Source: Sanderia malayensis (taxonomy: Eukaryota > Cnidaria > Scyphozoa > Semaeostomeae > Pelagiidae). From it: 64,000 nt of DNA. The position numbers and the translations under genes were made by a program. The stretch is from contig RQOL01000658.1 in the NCBI GenBank assembly GCA_013076295.1, positions 558,001-622,000 on the forward strand, read 5' to 3'. The notes below the pieces were generated by a model. That model searched no databases, had not been told where the DNA came from, and worked only from the letters and a program-made list of their open reading frames with translations. This document shows positions 1-13,403 of the stretch, one piece after another (the stretch's first letter is position 1; every line of letters begins with the position of its first letter).

Positions 1-567
1 ATATACGATTTAGCTGTAGTTAGATAGTCTGTACGAATCTTATGTTTCAAGCAAAGTTTCTTATCGAACCTTGCTTTGCATTCCATTGCATCGCTATGCG
101 CTTTACCCACACCCAAACTCTTTTACCACCCTGTTAATGTCCAACCCCAACCGAGTCATGACCAGAATGGTGGTACGACTTGCAGGAAAATTGGGCATCT
201 GTGCACTGCCCTGATTTGCCTGTGGAATACTGTACTTACTGTCAGGTGATTGGCTAGGGAAGGCACAGATTTCCGGGCAATGCACCTTGTCCGACAGATG
301 TCGGAAGATAGTGTTATGTGGAAGACAGGAGAAACAAAGACCAAAGGGCATGTAGCAAGAATGGAGATGGAAAAAGAGACAGATATTAGGGGACCAGGGA
401 GGGTGGGAAACAATAAAACCAAGCAGCAATTCGGCAAGCATGCAGCACAAGTGTAATACAAAGCCAATTGATCTTCCACTGGGGAGGTATGCTAACAGGG
501 AGCAGTGGGGTGCCTGTCCATTAAACTTAGTTAAACAACACGTGGTCTAACTATGGTGATTATCATA
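1..567. other. Intergenic, no gene recognised
   Basis: I see no supported gene here. Short open frames lie on both strands around 103-479 but overlap each other, lack recognisable domains and have no convincing splice signals. The stretch ends at a small transposon. Confidence 0.5.
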
Positions 568-752
568 CAATCAAATCTGCATAGCTCGAACTCGTGTAAT
601 TAGAACTCTATCTAATTCGAACGAAATTCTCTGTCCCTTCAAGGATCACTAATGAACCAATTCTTATAAAACAAACCTCTATAATTCGAACTTTTTGTAA
701 TTCGAACATTTTCACGCTTCCCCAGGGTGTTCGAATTAGACAGAGTTGACTG
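568..752. mobile_element. Pogo/Tigger-like MITE, copy 1
   Basis: A 185-bp non-autonomous DNA transposon. The left end reads CAATCAAATCTGCATAGCTC and the reverse complement of the right end reads CAGTCAACTCTGTCTAATTC; both then continue GAAC. The element is flanked by TA on both sides, the target duplication of the Tc1/mariner/pogo superfamily. The internal sequence repeats the word ATTCGAAC in both orientations. It has no coding capacity. It lies about 340 bp upstream of the NHL gene start. A better-matched copy is at 29117-29291. Confidence 0.7.
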
Positions 753-1088
753 TATATTGTATCAACAGCAATATCCTTTCCAGGATTGCAATTATCCTTG
801 TTGGCTCTGTTTCTTACCTTATTGCTTGCTTCTGACAAGAGACAACTCCTTTAACTAACTTGATTGACAGACGATGAAGCAAATACAGTTGACAACACCA
901 TTGTTTTATCTTCTCTGCTCGACTGGTGGTCCATTGTTTAGCTGTCGCTTACAACAAGTAAGGTCTTTGTTTTCAGCTTGTTTTGACTTGTATTTATTGC
1001 TGTTTTGTCTGGCAGGCTTTTATTTCCCTCTTTGAAACCTGAGTGAAAAGAGGCGTGTGATCACAGAGCTGCATAGGCCCAAATAAAT

Positions 1089-1949
1089 ATGTCTGAATAT
1101 TGCTCGAAATCAGTCAAGCGAGTTATTGGTAGCTCGGAGAGAAATGCAGATGGAGACTTCCTCATAACACAATGCCATCACATGAATTTAATCGAGGGGG
1201 AACTTTATCTGAGTGAAATGCTGAGCCACCGAGTCAAAGTGTTCAAAGCTGAGGATGGCTCCTTCATTCGCTCAATCGGTGAGCTGGGCTGTTTTGATGG
1301 AGAGTTCGAAGTACCTGCTGGAGCAGCCCTTCTCGAAGGCAATGCTGTTATCTGCGATTTAAATAACCATCGGCTGCAGACTTTTGATCTCACTGGGAGC
1401 TTTTTGAGTGAGTTCGGGAGCGAAGGTGATGGACCAGGCAGCTTTGCAAACCCCAACTCGATCTGTGTTGATCAAAACACAAAGATGGTCTACATTGCCG
1501 AAGCAAGTAATAAAAGAGTGCAAGTTTTTGATAAAGATTTCAACCACGTACGCTTCATAACAGGCCGAAGCTCAGACGACCAGTTCAAGAGCTGCAACCA
1601 TGTTTCATTCGATTCTGTCAATAACAGACTCATTGTCAGCGATTCAGACAATGACAGTGTGTCTCTTTTTGACTCATCCACTGGAAGTTTCCTCTTCAGC
1701 TTGCAGGGTGACGAAGGAGAGTTTTCATCAGTAGCAAGATCGGTGGCAGATAAAGATGGAAATATCCTTGTCTGTGAAATGGGCAAAAACAAGGTTATGA
1801 TGTTCGATGGGGCTGGGAAGAAGATTGGCCAATTTGCCGAGCAACACGAGTTCGCTTATCCAGAAGATATAGCCATTGATAAAAATGGAGATATTTTTAT
1901 TCTGGAGGGGAGCGTTATGACAGGCTGGAATAAAATCACTGTTTTTTAA
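1089..1949 (+). CDS. NHL-repeat beta-propeller protein, single exon
   Basis: Encodes 286 residues from an ATG preceded by AAATA to a TAA. The protein is almost entirely NHL-type beta-propeller: repeated blades carry phrases such as HRVKVFKAEDGSFIRSIGE, HRLQTFDLTGSFLSEFGSEG, KRVQVFDKDF and NKVMMFDGAGKKIGQF, each with the R-hydrophobic-Q-hydrophobic-F strand and a preceding D-x-x-N-x-R/K turn. There is no RING finger, B-box or coiled coil in front, so this is not a full TRIM-NHL protein, and no signal peptide or membrane segment is visible. NHL propellers usually bind protein or RNA; the partner here is unknown. No intron interrupts it, so it could be a retrocopy or a fragment of a TRIM-like ancestor. 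The propeller call is firm; the function is not known. Confidence 0.85.
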   Translation: MSEYCSKSVKRVIGSSERNADGDFLITQCHHMNLIEGELYLSEMLSHRVKVFKAEDGSFIRSIGELGCFDGEFEVPAGAALLEGNAVICDLNNHRLQTFDLTGSFLSEFGSEGDGPGSFANPNSICVDQNTKMVYIAEASNKRVQVFDKDFNHVRFITGRSSDDQFKSCNHVSFDSVNNRLIVSDSDNDSVSLFDSSTGSFLFSLQGDEGEFSSVARSVADKDGNILVCEMGKNKVMMFDGAGKKIGQFAEQHEFAYPEDIAIDKNGDIFILEGSVMTGWNKITVF

Positions 1950-3128
1950 ACAACTCTCTTCTTATAAAACTAACTGCTGACATTTAGAATAGAAGTAAAG
2001 ATTTAACATTTAGATCTTACATTGAGACAAGATCATATTTGGAACATAAAAAGTATTAGACAAATTCAGCACTTTTGAACTGTTTTCAAAAAGAATGTCG
2101 TAACACTGTTCTTTCCCGCCAAAAACACAAGGTTCAATTTTTCGCTAACGTCAACTGCGGTCTATTAGGGCTTCGCTTTTGCTTCCTTCAAGTTTCTTTC
2201 AAATCTTGCCTAATTATGATATTAGACTTTAGTTGTATCAGGCATCAAATAAATGTAATTTGAAATCATCTTGTTAATCAAAGTCATGATGGGACCAATT
2301 ATTTCGTCGAAATTTCTTACGAGAGATAATTTTATCGGGACTCAAGTTTGTAGTTCGGAAAATATCAGTGGTAAGTTTTCGTTTTGTTTTAATGATTTGT
2401 AGTGCGTAAGCACTATATTAGAGAAAACTTCAAGAAGAATGGATAGCAACAATAAACTTCAAGAAGAATGGACGAAATGACAATGTTGCAAATTTAAAGA
2501 GAGGGTGTGGATGTTTAGATGCTATAATTGAACGAGTAGAAGTAGAACTGATTGCCTTTAAAATATCAATGAACAATACTTTACTAAACAATGTTGACCG
2601 CAACCAGTATTACTAATATTAGGACAAAGAAAAGGGATACATAAGCAAGAAAAAGTTTTAAAGGAAATACAAAATAAATTGGCTACAATGTTGCAGCAGA
2701 CGCTGATATCAAAATAAGGATAATAATCGTATTTGGACAAATTTTCTAATCGATCGATTCATAACCTCGTTTAAAACATCAGAAAGAGGCCATGTCATAA
2801 TCATAACAATCATCGAATTTATGGCCATTTCTTTTCCATTTGATCTTCGTTGGCCTAAGTTGAAGGTAAGATGATGTTATTTAATTTGTCTGAATCTTTG
2901 TAATCCTAGTTGATATTGCAAGGTTGTAATCTATTATTGGCAACATAAGTGATATTCTACCTATATTGATGCTCATGGCGGAAAAATCCTGCAGCAGAAG
3001 AGCACCAAATCTCACGAATCAAATGTCATGTAATGGTGGCCCTCGTTTTCAAACACAGTTCTGTTTCGTATTTTTATTTCTTATTTTACTTATATTTTTA
3101 GGAAGCCAGAAGATAATCACAGCCCAAG
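1950..3128. other. Intergenic between NHL gene and RPL38
   Basis: No gene recognised. A 19-bp word starting AAACTTCAAGAAG occurs twice in close succession at 2425-2443 and 2454-2472. The 5' untranslated exon and promoter of RPL38 should lie in the last 150 bp; I could not fix the transcription start. Confidence 0.5.
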
Positions 3129-3826
3129 ATGGTGAGAGTTTACTTTGTGATTGTATTTCTCTATTTTTACTTTCTATTGATGGATGTATGTGTATTTGAT
3201 GTACATTGGCCTAGGCGTAGGCCTAGCCACTAGGATATTTATAAATTTATATTTTTGGAGCACTGATAAGTTAAATTTGTTGTTTGCAGCCCAAGCAAAT
3301 AAACGAAATCAAGCAATTTTTGCTTACTGCCAGAAAGAAGGATGCAAAATGTAAGTTTGATTTTGCTTCCACCAGTACCATATTTTTCAGTAAAGCTTAA
3401 TGCGTTTAATTTCAAGTTGCTTGTTTGCTACTTGCATTGCATTATCATAGACTTTACATGGATTTATATTGAAGTTGAGTTCTCTAGTAAAGTGTTTTAG
3501 TATGTTTATAGCCTGATATGATTTAACAGAGTATTTTTATTGATTTGACATTTTAGCCGTGAAAATAATCAAAAGTAAGAAGAATGATTCTGTGAAATTC
3601 AAGGTCAGATGCAGCAAGTACCTTTATACTCTTGTTGTACAAGATGCAGAAAAGGCAGATAAACTTAAACAGTCCCTTCCTCCAGGTATGGATTTCATAA
3701 AATCAACTTTAATATTTCTATATCTTTTGAAAGTAGCATTTCATGTTGTATGCAGGTTCTCTTCAACTCGGGTTTAATGTGTATATTTTTTCAATTGCAG
3801 GTCTTCAAGTTAAGAATATCAAATAG
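3129..3826 (+). CDS. RPL38: 60S ribosomal protein eL38
   Basis: Four coding exons: 3129-3131 (the ATG alone), 3290-3350, 3557-3685 and 3801-3826, all with GT-AG borders and matching phases. They give 72 residues, two more than the usual 70. Key stretches are [43 protein letters not shown] and the C-terminal LQVKNIK, each nearly identical to eL38 of other animals. The protein is a small component of the large ribosomal subunit. Placing the initiator codon as the last three bases of the first exon is a common layout for ribosomal protein genes and decides the start here. The gene converges on EIF3L, whose stop codon is about 215 bp away on the other strand. No missing or odd residues were seen. 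Confidence 0.95.
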
Positions 3827-4041
3827 TAATTTAATTTCATGGAAACGTTAAAACCAAATTGTTTATCTTTTTTGTGTCTGAATTCTGCAAGTGCTTTAGA
3901 GGATTGATTTATGTTATGCATGTGAGAAGAACTGATGAAAGAGAAAAGCTGTGCCAAAATAGAAACACGAGTTTGCTTGAGTTTTCTTGCATCATAAATA
4001 ATGATTTTTTGTTAGAATTAAGACTATGAAGTCCAGGTTCT

Positions 4042-7000
4042 TCAAGCTTTTGATGTTCCCAAAGCCATTACACTGCGATTTAGCTGCAAGAAGAAAAAAC
4101 ATCATTTGTATTGGTCCAGGTTTAATACTAAAATGACAAATCTATCACTAAATGGCAAGCAAAAATGTAATATATATCATTTATTCTAAAAAGCTAAACT
4201 CACATCTTCAATTTTGGCAATATGTCTGATGAAAAAGTCTCCATATCTTCTGGCAACCTTTGTGTCAGCAATGTGGATCATATCCTGAATTAGAAAACAG
4301 TTAAATCATCACCATAAAATAATTTAATGTACAATGAATTAATAAATAAATGAATGCATGAATTATTGTGCTTACCTGGTTGAGGAAAAAGTCGACTTCT
4401 GATGAAGACTGAAATTCACCTTCCAAAGCATCAGTGCCCTTTGTCCAAACAACATTTCTTTGTTTATGCTGAAAATAACCCAGTTAACAGCCAATTATGT
4501 TTATCTTAAGAGCATTGGGCAGCAGACATGATGTATTTTTAAAAAAATCAAAATCTAACATTTCTACATACCTTGTAACAAAGAAGCTTGGTCCGTAACG
4601 TTTCTTCGTCCTAGAAGACGAAGCAAGTACCATTGTGTCATCTACAGACTAGATCTCCAGCATTAACAGTAGGTATCTTCCAATCAGAAGTGCGTTAAAC
4701 TCATAGTACACGTTTTTATGAACAACTTAGATAACTACTCGTTGCTAAAAGTTCCTTAATTTGCAATGATTGAATAAGCCCAGATTATCACGGAAAAAGC
4801 CCACCCAGACAAAAAAAAACAACTACAATCTTCTCGAAAGAGAAATAAACGGACCTCTTGACAAATTAAAGTCCTGGTAAAGTCGAGTGAAGCAATAGAA
4901 GACATCTCAACTTACCAATTCCAGGAAAGCTGCCAATTTTGAGATTGGTTTTGTTGTATACAACTTTAGAAAGCTGAAAATTAAACATGTGAAGATCAAT
5001 AAAAACCAGTAACTTGAATAGAAACCAAAGTAGGTAGGGCATAAAGTGGTTATTTGAAGTTGCAATGGCTATTTGTTGCGTATATTACAGTGAGAGTGGA
5101 ACAAAATCAGATCTAAATGGTAGATAGTGATACCTTCGAATGACTGGAATTTCACTTTGCTGCTCAATCTCATTCTTAAACATCTTCAGTTGTAAATTGA
5201 AGGGAATCTAAAATGAAAACACAACTCGCTCATGATACAAATTCACGCTTGTCGAAACATTTTTAATGACTCCGGGATATACGAGCATTTTATAAATAAG
5301 AATTGAAGGCGGGAATGAATTGCCCATATCAGAGTTATGTATGACAATACAATTGCAGTGTTGGACTCCATACTGGAAACGTAGTGAATTGTAAAGAAAA
5401 TTCACAAGAGAGCCATCACTACCACAACAGATATACTCAGAGCTGTTGTAAGGAACTCTATAGTTAGAGCTGTTGTAAGGAACTCTACAGTCAGAGCTGT
5501 TGTAAGGAACTCTATAGTCAGAACTGTTGTAAGGAAGTCAAAAGTCTAGCCAACTAAGCATCAAATTAAATACTAAATGCGCACACTGTTGCTCTTACCA
5601 TGTGTGTGTTGGCAGGTGGTGCATCATAATTGGGCGGAACAGGTGAAATGAATTTGGGGCATGCAAACGCGAAGCAATCTTCAAAGCATTGTTTATCTCT
5701 ACGAAAGAAGAACATACATGTCACATCGACTATTCCCTATGACATATTGTAATCTAGCAGCATTAGTCTCAAAGGCACCAAATCGGCGTCTCTTATTAAT
5801 TCAATGCTTTGACATACCCACAATAAATAACAGCTATAAGTTTCATAATCATACACTGCCGTTTGTTAAGACAATTAGTTATGAACGTCAATGTTGCATT
5901 TACATAATTGATGCCTAAAGATTAAACGTCTCCAAATCATTTCATTTGCATGAATGATGCATACAAATTCAACTGCTTCTAAATTATTACATTTACATGA
6001 TTAATGCTTACAAGTCCAACTACTCTAAAGTTAGGAATAGACAAGGCAAGCTGCAATCAATCTGTTATTCAGATCTATGTTTCTGCATGTTCCGCAGCCC
6101 TGCCACGGCGTATACCTCGACATATCAGTATCTGATGACTCTCTCGACATATCAGTATCTGATGACTCTCGTACTCGTACTCTCGTATTTGTTGCTATTG
6201 TTAAACAATTGCAAAATAATTGTTGCTTACCCTTTTTGCATTCTATTCATTTTATCTTGATATTTTTCTCTGAGCTGTTGATGAACACTTTCATCAATCC
6301 TCTGTAAAAACAAACCGACGGAAATTACACATCAGTACGTTATACTCCGTCGTATTTAGTTTTAACGTATAAACGTTTTTAGCAGGCAGGCATTGTTGAT
6401 CTGTAGAAATTCAACTTGTTTTGAGAGGATATTCGCATTCCAAACATATTCTATTTGGCATTGCAGGAAAAGCAAAGTGGGTGCAATCAAATGAGTTGCT
6501 ACCTGAGGGCAAAGAACCAAGCATATCATCAGTAAGTTGTACATCTTATCATTACTTTTCATCATCTGCAATAAAATAAACTTAAATGAATAACTGTGAC
6601 CAAACCATGCACTGCTGTAATTGAAAAAACTACATCTGATTCAAAGGGCTTACAAAAACACAATGTAATTATTTCCCTTTGCCTTGCCATCCTATATCAT
6701 TTCAAGCAAAAATATACAGTTGACATCCGCAATCGCGAATTCAGAAGAAAAATTGAAACTTATTTCAGATAGTGAATATTGGAAATAGCAAATGCCAAAA
6801 CTATACAATACAAAAATGAAGGGAAATAAGAATCATTTGAAAATCAAATGTTCGAGATAGCAGGCAGTCAAGAAAGCAAAAGTTAGTTGAATACTTCTCC
6901 ATTTTACTTTGCCCGATGATGAGAGAAGTATCCCCCGAAACATCACCTACTAAACTATCCTCTTCATGACATGATAAATCATCAATAATACTTCTCCCTT

Positions 7001-9851
7001 CTTGGGATGGTCAATTGCCAGTGTTGTATAAGGGAATTGAGCATGGAGTAGAAATAAGAACTGTTGCAAAATACCTGTTCACATTGGTATGACTTTGATT
7101 GGGCAAGCATTTGTTTGGCTCTTTGTATGTAAAGCAATACATTGGTAAAGCTGCGGATTGCATCTTGATAACGTCGCATCATCAAATAAGCAAAACCAAC
7201 GTAATAGTAGGTCGTCACTTGGCATGCCGGCACTATTGAATACAGTGTCTGGAATAGAGATAATGATTGTAAGTACTGTTAAAATTATCCGGCCATGCAT
7301 TTGGACATGTTTATCAATGGACTGAGGAGTATAACAACAAACTGTTGCCTAAGTGTCAATAATTTGTCAATATTGTTTAAGTGTCAATAATTTTTCCTAT
7401 GTAATTGCAGTGGTCAAAAGCCTTAAAGGAGAAACATGCATGTCATAGTAATTCATAAAAGCTTATACCTTCTTATTTAGATCTACACTTCCAAGGACCT
7501 TGATGGCTTGATAGTAATCACCCAATAATGAATGCAGTCTCAATAAGCCAATCAAGCTAAAGTAGCCAAACATTTTGTATAATGGCAGCTTTCCATAGTC
7601 CCCGGCTACATTATCAGGGTCACCATCGGCAGCATAAACTTCTAATTGTTCATTGATTCTTGACATTTCTACCAATGAATAGAGCACGTTGAGCACACTG
7701 TGCACGTTCCATATCTGTTTAATGATGAAATCAACAAATTATGCTTCAGTGTTTAATTAACTTGCTCAGATATAAGACTGAGCTCTTGAAAACAAAAGTT
7801 AGACCTTGCAAATTCAGATGTGAGGAGAAGTCATTTCTCTTGGAACAAACTGTTTTGCTATATGCTGATGGTCCAACAAGTTTACAAAAGTAAACAATAT
7901 TCAATGCGATAAACAATAAAGGAAAAATGCATTTTACATACCTTGTTTTGGCTTTCTTTCAAAGTTCTAATGTCATCTTCAGACATTTTAGCAAGCTTAG
8001 CCCGGTAATGACTGAATGACTGAAACTATAAAAGGAACATTGGTACAATTAGATTAGGCCAAGTGATCTTGCAACTTTACTAGGGAACTTATGAAAGGTT
8101 TAACAGAATAAAACAAATTTAATACCTGATAAATAAACTCATCAATAATGTCCCAGAGCCACTGGTTTGGCAGAGAAAGAGGAACTGGTTCAGATTCATC
8201 TAAGATAAAAAATAATGTGCTAAATTTGCATCACCTACAAAGAGTAAATAGGGTCACATAATTAAAATTAGTCACTAACTTATGCTACACTTGATACACA
8301 AATTCGCATAAGTTAATAACCAACTTTAATTTTGTTAAAAACAAATTGAAACGTCACAAAGTCTGCATAGATAACGTTTATTTCACTTACTAAGAATGTA
8401 GTTGAAGAGGTGGCAATAATTGTAGTAGGATTCAATTCTGTGCTCCAAAGTTGGCTGAAATAATTCAAATATATCAGTTAGCTTTTAAAAATCAAGCAAT
8501 GCTACATGAAAGTAATGCAACAAAGAAACCAAAATGCTAAAAGTTTTGGATAAATTAAATCTAACCTGTAACTTTGCATAAATATGTCGAAAATAAAGTT
8601 CTTTATACAGAATGACAAATACAGGGTCTAGAAAAGAATATTTCAATGCCAATGTGTGCGTATTTCTGACCAATTGATGATATGTCATGATATGTCTACA
8701 GCCCTGGTAGAAATGCATTTGCATGGTTCTTAATTATTCAAAGATTGTTTACCATTGCCAACGATTTGAGAGATGTATTCTGCTTCTGGCCATGGTGTTT
8801 TTTGAAAATACATTTCCGTCAAACTATTGAATCTTCAAAATTAGAGAGTACATGTTGTGAGAAAATCTGAAAAATATGAAAATTTACATTTAATTGTGAC
8901 TTTCAAAGATTGATTTAACAAAAGCCTTACCCTGCATCATATGCTGCTTGAATCTCATAGACATTCTGAAACACAAAATTTATCAGTAATCAGTAATACA
9001 CTTACTTCAACAAAACTTAATTTGTACAAAGCCAGAGTTAATCTAAGTGCCTATTTTTTAAAATGCTCTGCTCTATAGTCTGCATGTATTGCGGTGCAGT
9101 TTCAACATTCAAAACTGAGCATGTGACACCCAAAATATTTAAGTAGAACATTTCTTCTACAGTCAACACCAAATTCTGTTGATAGCATTGCATGCTAAAA
9201 TAAGTATCACTATAATTAATAAGATGTCAACATAAAGCATAAGGACATATATTACCTGGTCTGAAATTTGCTTGTGAAAATATAGAATGAAATTCTTCAC
9301 TTCTGGAGGGACAATATAGGTAGGAATGTCTCCTAAAGATTTAAGAAGTTTGAATTGTTTTAACAAAATAACAAAATAATCCCAAAATGTTCATAAAAAG
9401 AGTATATTATGTGCAACTTCTGCTGATTATTTTTTTGGATTAGATTATTGTATCATGTTAAAGTCTTCAGATAAAGACTTTAAAGCTTCACCATCAAACA
9501 TCTGATAAATAAAGAAAGCTCAATTAGCAAGACGAGATGCCTTAGCCTTACTTCCACTACATACCTGGCTGTGGAGCTGCATATTCTGGTGATGGAACTC
9601 CTTGCATCAAAGACATTGGATCATAGCCCTTTGAATAAAAACAATATACACAAACTGTACTTAAATTCAACAATAAATTCATGCCTTTAAAAGGCACGTG
9701 GCAGGCCTAACATTAGAGAAGGGCAAATCATGGCCAGATTTGCCAATAACTACACAAAGCTCAACGATTTGACACCTTTAACTGACGAGCCATTGCATTA
9801 TTTGTTATATCTACGTACCTCGGGTCTAAAAGGCCCTTCATCTGAAAACAT
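4042..9851 (-). CDS. EIF3L: Translation initiation factor 3 subunit L, 20 exons
   Basis: Subunit of the eIF3 complex that helps load mRNA on the 40S ribosome. Exons in coding order: 9819-9851, 9565-9628, 9256-9332, 8931-8965, 8753-8823, 8566-8627, 8391-8454, 8126-8199, 7942-8025, 7469-7714, 7075-7248, 6503-6565, 6231-6301, 5599-5698, 5134-5207, 4916-4973, 4572-4610, 4376-4468, 4204-4284, 4042-4083. All have GT-AG borders and phases join without a break, giving 534 residues (animal orthologues about 560; the N-terminus is shorter). Diagnostic stretches are [72 protein letters not shown], and the PCI-region end [18 protein letters not shown]. Start: the ATG at 9851 opens the first exon and fits the family's acidic beginning (MFSDEGPF). 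The gene looks intact. Confidence 0.95.
5439..5536. repeat. 27-bp tandem repeat, about 3.6 copies
   Basis: The unit AGAGCTGTTGTAAGGAACTC plus seven bases repeats with few changes inside the EIF3L intron between the exons at 5599-5698 and 5134-5207. Confidence 0.85.
6116..6167. repeat. 27-bp period direct repeat, two copies
   Basis: A 25-base word beginning CTCGACATATCAGTATCTG occurs at 6116-6140 and again at 6143-6167, in an EIF3L intron just before the exon at 6231-6301 (plus-strand order). Confidence 0.85.
6717..6870. mobile_element. Decayed Pogo/Tigger-like MITE, copy 3
   Basis: Starts with TA then CAGTTGACATCCGCAATCGC and ends with GTTCGAGATAGCAGGCAGTC, which in reverse complement resembles the ends of the copies at 568-752 and 29117-29291. 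Ends have drifted and the right border is uncertain. It lies in an EIF3L intron. Confidence 0.35.
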
Positions 9852-12800
9852 TCTGAAAACGTCAAATGTTTGTGGACAACTGGTCGAGTGTGAGACGAAC
9901 GAGAGACTTCAAAAGAGAAGGACCAAGGAAAATCTTTATAGCCTACGTCATTTATGCTCCTGCGCAGGAACGGAAAATATGCAAATATGCAACCCGCACT
10001 GCACACCATACGGTAACACAGCGACAATTTCTCCGCGGGTTCTCTTTTTCATTCAAGGATGGGGATCATTCATGTACATTCTATGATGGATGTTGTAAGT
10101 ATTGAATTTTCTAAGCATCCTTGTACCAAGTTATGCCCAGAGAAATGCCTATATTATCCATCACTGGAAAAAATTTAAACACAAGTAGCCCTACCATAAT
10201 GCTCAAGAGTTAGACTTCATCTAACATGTAGTCGTTAGGGCTCGTGGTGGTGCAATACCCAAAGTTTTAGGATGTTGCTGAGAATATAAGTCAAATTGCA
10301 CTATACAGGATTGTATAAACATAAAAATTTTTTATTTTTTATTTTATTTCAATTAATTTTTAATTACTTTTCATTTTATTTTTCATTTAGATTACAAGAA
10401 AAGGTAAAAACGAAATTGAAAAAATAAGGAAAAAGCTTCTTTGATATATTATATTAGTAGGCTTCTTTGATATGTTACGAGACTTATTAGTACGCCCCGC
10501 TTTTGCGCGCAACAACAGGAAACAAATTCAGAAAATAGACTGTGTAAACTTCAGTGCTCCGAAAGTGAACAATATTTCTCAGGTGTATGACTCATGAACA
10601 ACGTGACTGTTAGTGAGAAGAATTGAACGTTCTTTGTTACACATATCCATGCAGTTATTTTCCCCAAGTGCTTCCCTATGGTGCTCGCCAATGGCCAAAT
10701 AACACGTTCTTTGACCTCACACCAGCCAACAAGAAAAAAGCTGCATGCGACCAAAGAAATTGATAAAATATAAAATCAAACAATGAAGAAAACGTTGTAA
10801 GCAAATTTTGTGAAAGATCTCCTTACTGACGATAACAAATATACTTCAAATTAGATTTTGACATAGCAACAAAGAGCTTCAATAAACGAGTTAATGTAGT
10901 TTACTTCTATTGAAAGCAGTGAACTGGGATTTCTTCCTGGAACAAAGAATAAACGTGACTTATGCACTGGCCTGGTCCAAAACTGCCGCTACTATCTGTT
11001 GACATCAAAATAACTCGAGTAAGATATATTTTAACGCGAAGTATCAGTATCACAGAGCTGGAATAGTTACGAAAGTCGGGTAATAATTCCAATACGCAGT
11101 ATTATGATATATATGCATAGTATTCTTTAAAGTAAATTACAACATAATGATTTTGTGTGCGCCAATTGGCAAAAACTCGTTTGCAGATAGCAGCCATTTT
11201 TGGGCTCTTCCGATGCTTGATAAAACCACGAGGCGGTTTTTTCTAGCCTCACGATTCCGACTGACAATCAGAATTTTCTCATAAATGTATCTCAATATTG
11301 GATAACATTGAGATCGTTTTGTTTTATTAGCACAGGTCATCTAATCCATGCATATTGCGTTGTTATTAAGCGAATTTTCTGTTATCATCCTGTAGAAAAT
11401 GATGTGATACAGGCTGTTTTAATGAGTTTCTCCCAAATGCATGCTTACACGTATTTAAGTAGAGAGATATGCACGTAATGAATCAATGAGATGGCATTGG
11501 CTTCGTACTGAATTAGCGTTTCTTCCCATGCATTAAATGTTAATGTGAAGCCACATAACTAACTTAGCTAGTTATAATCCCGTTCGCAAATCAGACTTCA
11601 CTCTGCTGGTTAATTGTCGCAGTTTATTGTCACGAAACTGCAAAGCGAATCTTGTAAAGAAAGCTTGTGTCGTGTAACGTAGCAGCTAATTGCAGTGGCC
11701 AGGCCGAGACGAGAGAAAGACGAAGTTGCTGTAATCATCGCAACATTGGGACATTGCGAAGGTTAGCGTAAATCGAAGCATCGGGATAACTGGACATGGA
11801 GAATCTTTTGTGTTGTACCCTGCGTTGAATACGAAATCTTGTTGAATGTTTTGGGTTGCCATCTAAGCTTGCACCGTTGTGTTTTTCTAGTAAACAATAA
11901 TTGTCATGTATCGACTTTGGAGACAGATTGGAAAAGTTATCTGAAACCGGAAAATTCAAAATCCGTTATCAGCCATGTAAGTTATGTTTATTGTTTATTC
12001 TTTTGCGTGTATGTGTACCCAGCGCAATGTGTATCTAAACTTTTGTTTGTGTTATCACGGCTAAGAGTCTGCTCGTACCAATTTAAAACAAAACAATCTT
12101 TGAGAATTAAAGATGGCAGCTACAACATGTTATACAATTGCTAGATGAGGAATTTTTCATTTTGTTGTCGTTTTCCCCAGTGTATGACATACCTTATCAA
12201 ATTTGCGCAGAATGCTAAATAAAAACAACATATTTCGTGTCTTATTGAATTTTAAAACGTTATACAAATGATGACAAATGTACAGCATACCAATATAAAC
12301 GTTTTCAGTAGTCCAAACGCTTCTTATGTACAGCTCGTGTTATGCAATTACTTAAAAATTTAAGATACGTAACATAAGAGCACCAACTCAAATGCAGGAT
12401 GTTGTGAGGAGAGCATACATAACATTCGAATAGCTTTACTGAAGGAATATATATTAATTAGCAATACCAAAAACATTTTTGATTTTTCGCTAAGCTAAGA
12501 TATCTGATAAATCTAACGCTCCGTTGCATTTTTATACAGCATGGAATAATTTTCTGAGTTACTTGCATTTCATCAATGTTCTACCAAAAAGCATTGCCAT
12601 TAGCAAAATGGACAAATGCATGACACATGTGTTGAGTTTTTTAAGTTCTTTAATGTAGAATTTTATCTCCTCCAGAAAGGAACGTGCTTTGCTGTAACTA
12701 TACTCGACCTCATAATCCAATATTATTGCAAGCCCCAAACAAATTGCAGCCAAGGAAACACCTTGCTTTACTTTACCATACCCTCTTGTGATGACCTTGA

Positions 12801-12998
12801 CATAGAAGCGATGTTTATCAACCAAGTAAGAGATAATGTTGAACATAATCATCTGCTTAGTATTTACCTGTATCTTGTAAAAACCAAATTTTGAGGTCAG
12901 TTGGCATGAATATTTAATTTCAAGGATGAATCTGGTGCGTGATTGCATGATGTTGTGCCACAACGCTTAATCTGTTTTTCAACCTTTTTCAATCGCAG

Positions 12999-13106
12999 AG
13001 AGAGCGCAACAATACACACTCAAGACAAGCATCATTGCAAGTCGACCAGGGTTTTGTGATTGGTGCTATAACAAGAGATACAGATTCGTCGTATATTTCG
13101 ATTTCG
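12999..13106 (+). other. Candidate spliced exon, unidentified
   Basis: A 108-nt segment between a good acceptor (TTTTTCAATCGCAG) and a perfect donor (GTAAGT). Read from its first base it stays open for all 36 codons. A donor at 11977 (CAT followed by GTAAGT) could be the preceding exon's end in the same phase, but that upstream frame has no ATG. It may be a 5' untranslated exon of the channel gene, a non-coding RNA, or chance. Confidence 0.3.
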
Positions 13107-13403
13107 GTAAGTGTTACACTTTTCACCACTGCAATAGTCCAAACCGGTCCCGTGTAAACGCAGCCTAATTGTTCAAGTTCTAGTCCTGGCTACTATTTGT
13201 TACGTTTTGAGGTTTCTTCTTCCTAAAACTTTTGAATGTACTTTATGGTTGCTCTGATATTCCCCAGTTGCTGTTTTAAAAGACCACACCCAATACGAGC
13301 AAGTAAATACAGACAAGCTGTCCCCACAACACCAACGCACGCAGTTGTTCAAATTGCAGAAGAATATCATGTAATATATACCAACAGATATTTTTACATA
13401 CAA

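Noticed and set aside
3132..3800. Search for snoRNAs in the RPL38 introns
   Set aside because: C/D-like words occur but no correctly spaced pair of boxes with terminal pairing was found.
9730..10105. Plus-strand open frames of 118 and 79 codons over the EIF3L first exon
   Set aside because: They overlap the EIF3L start on the opposite strand and show no domain; treated as shadows.
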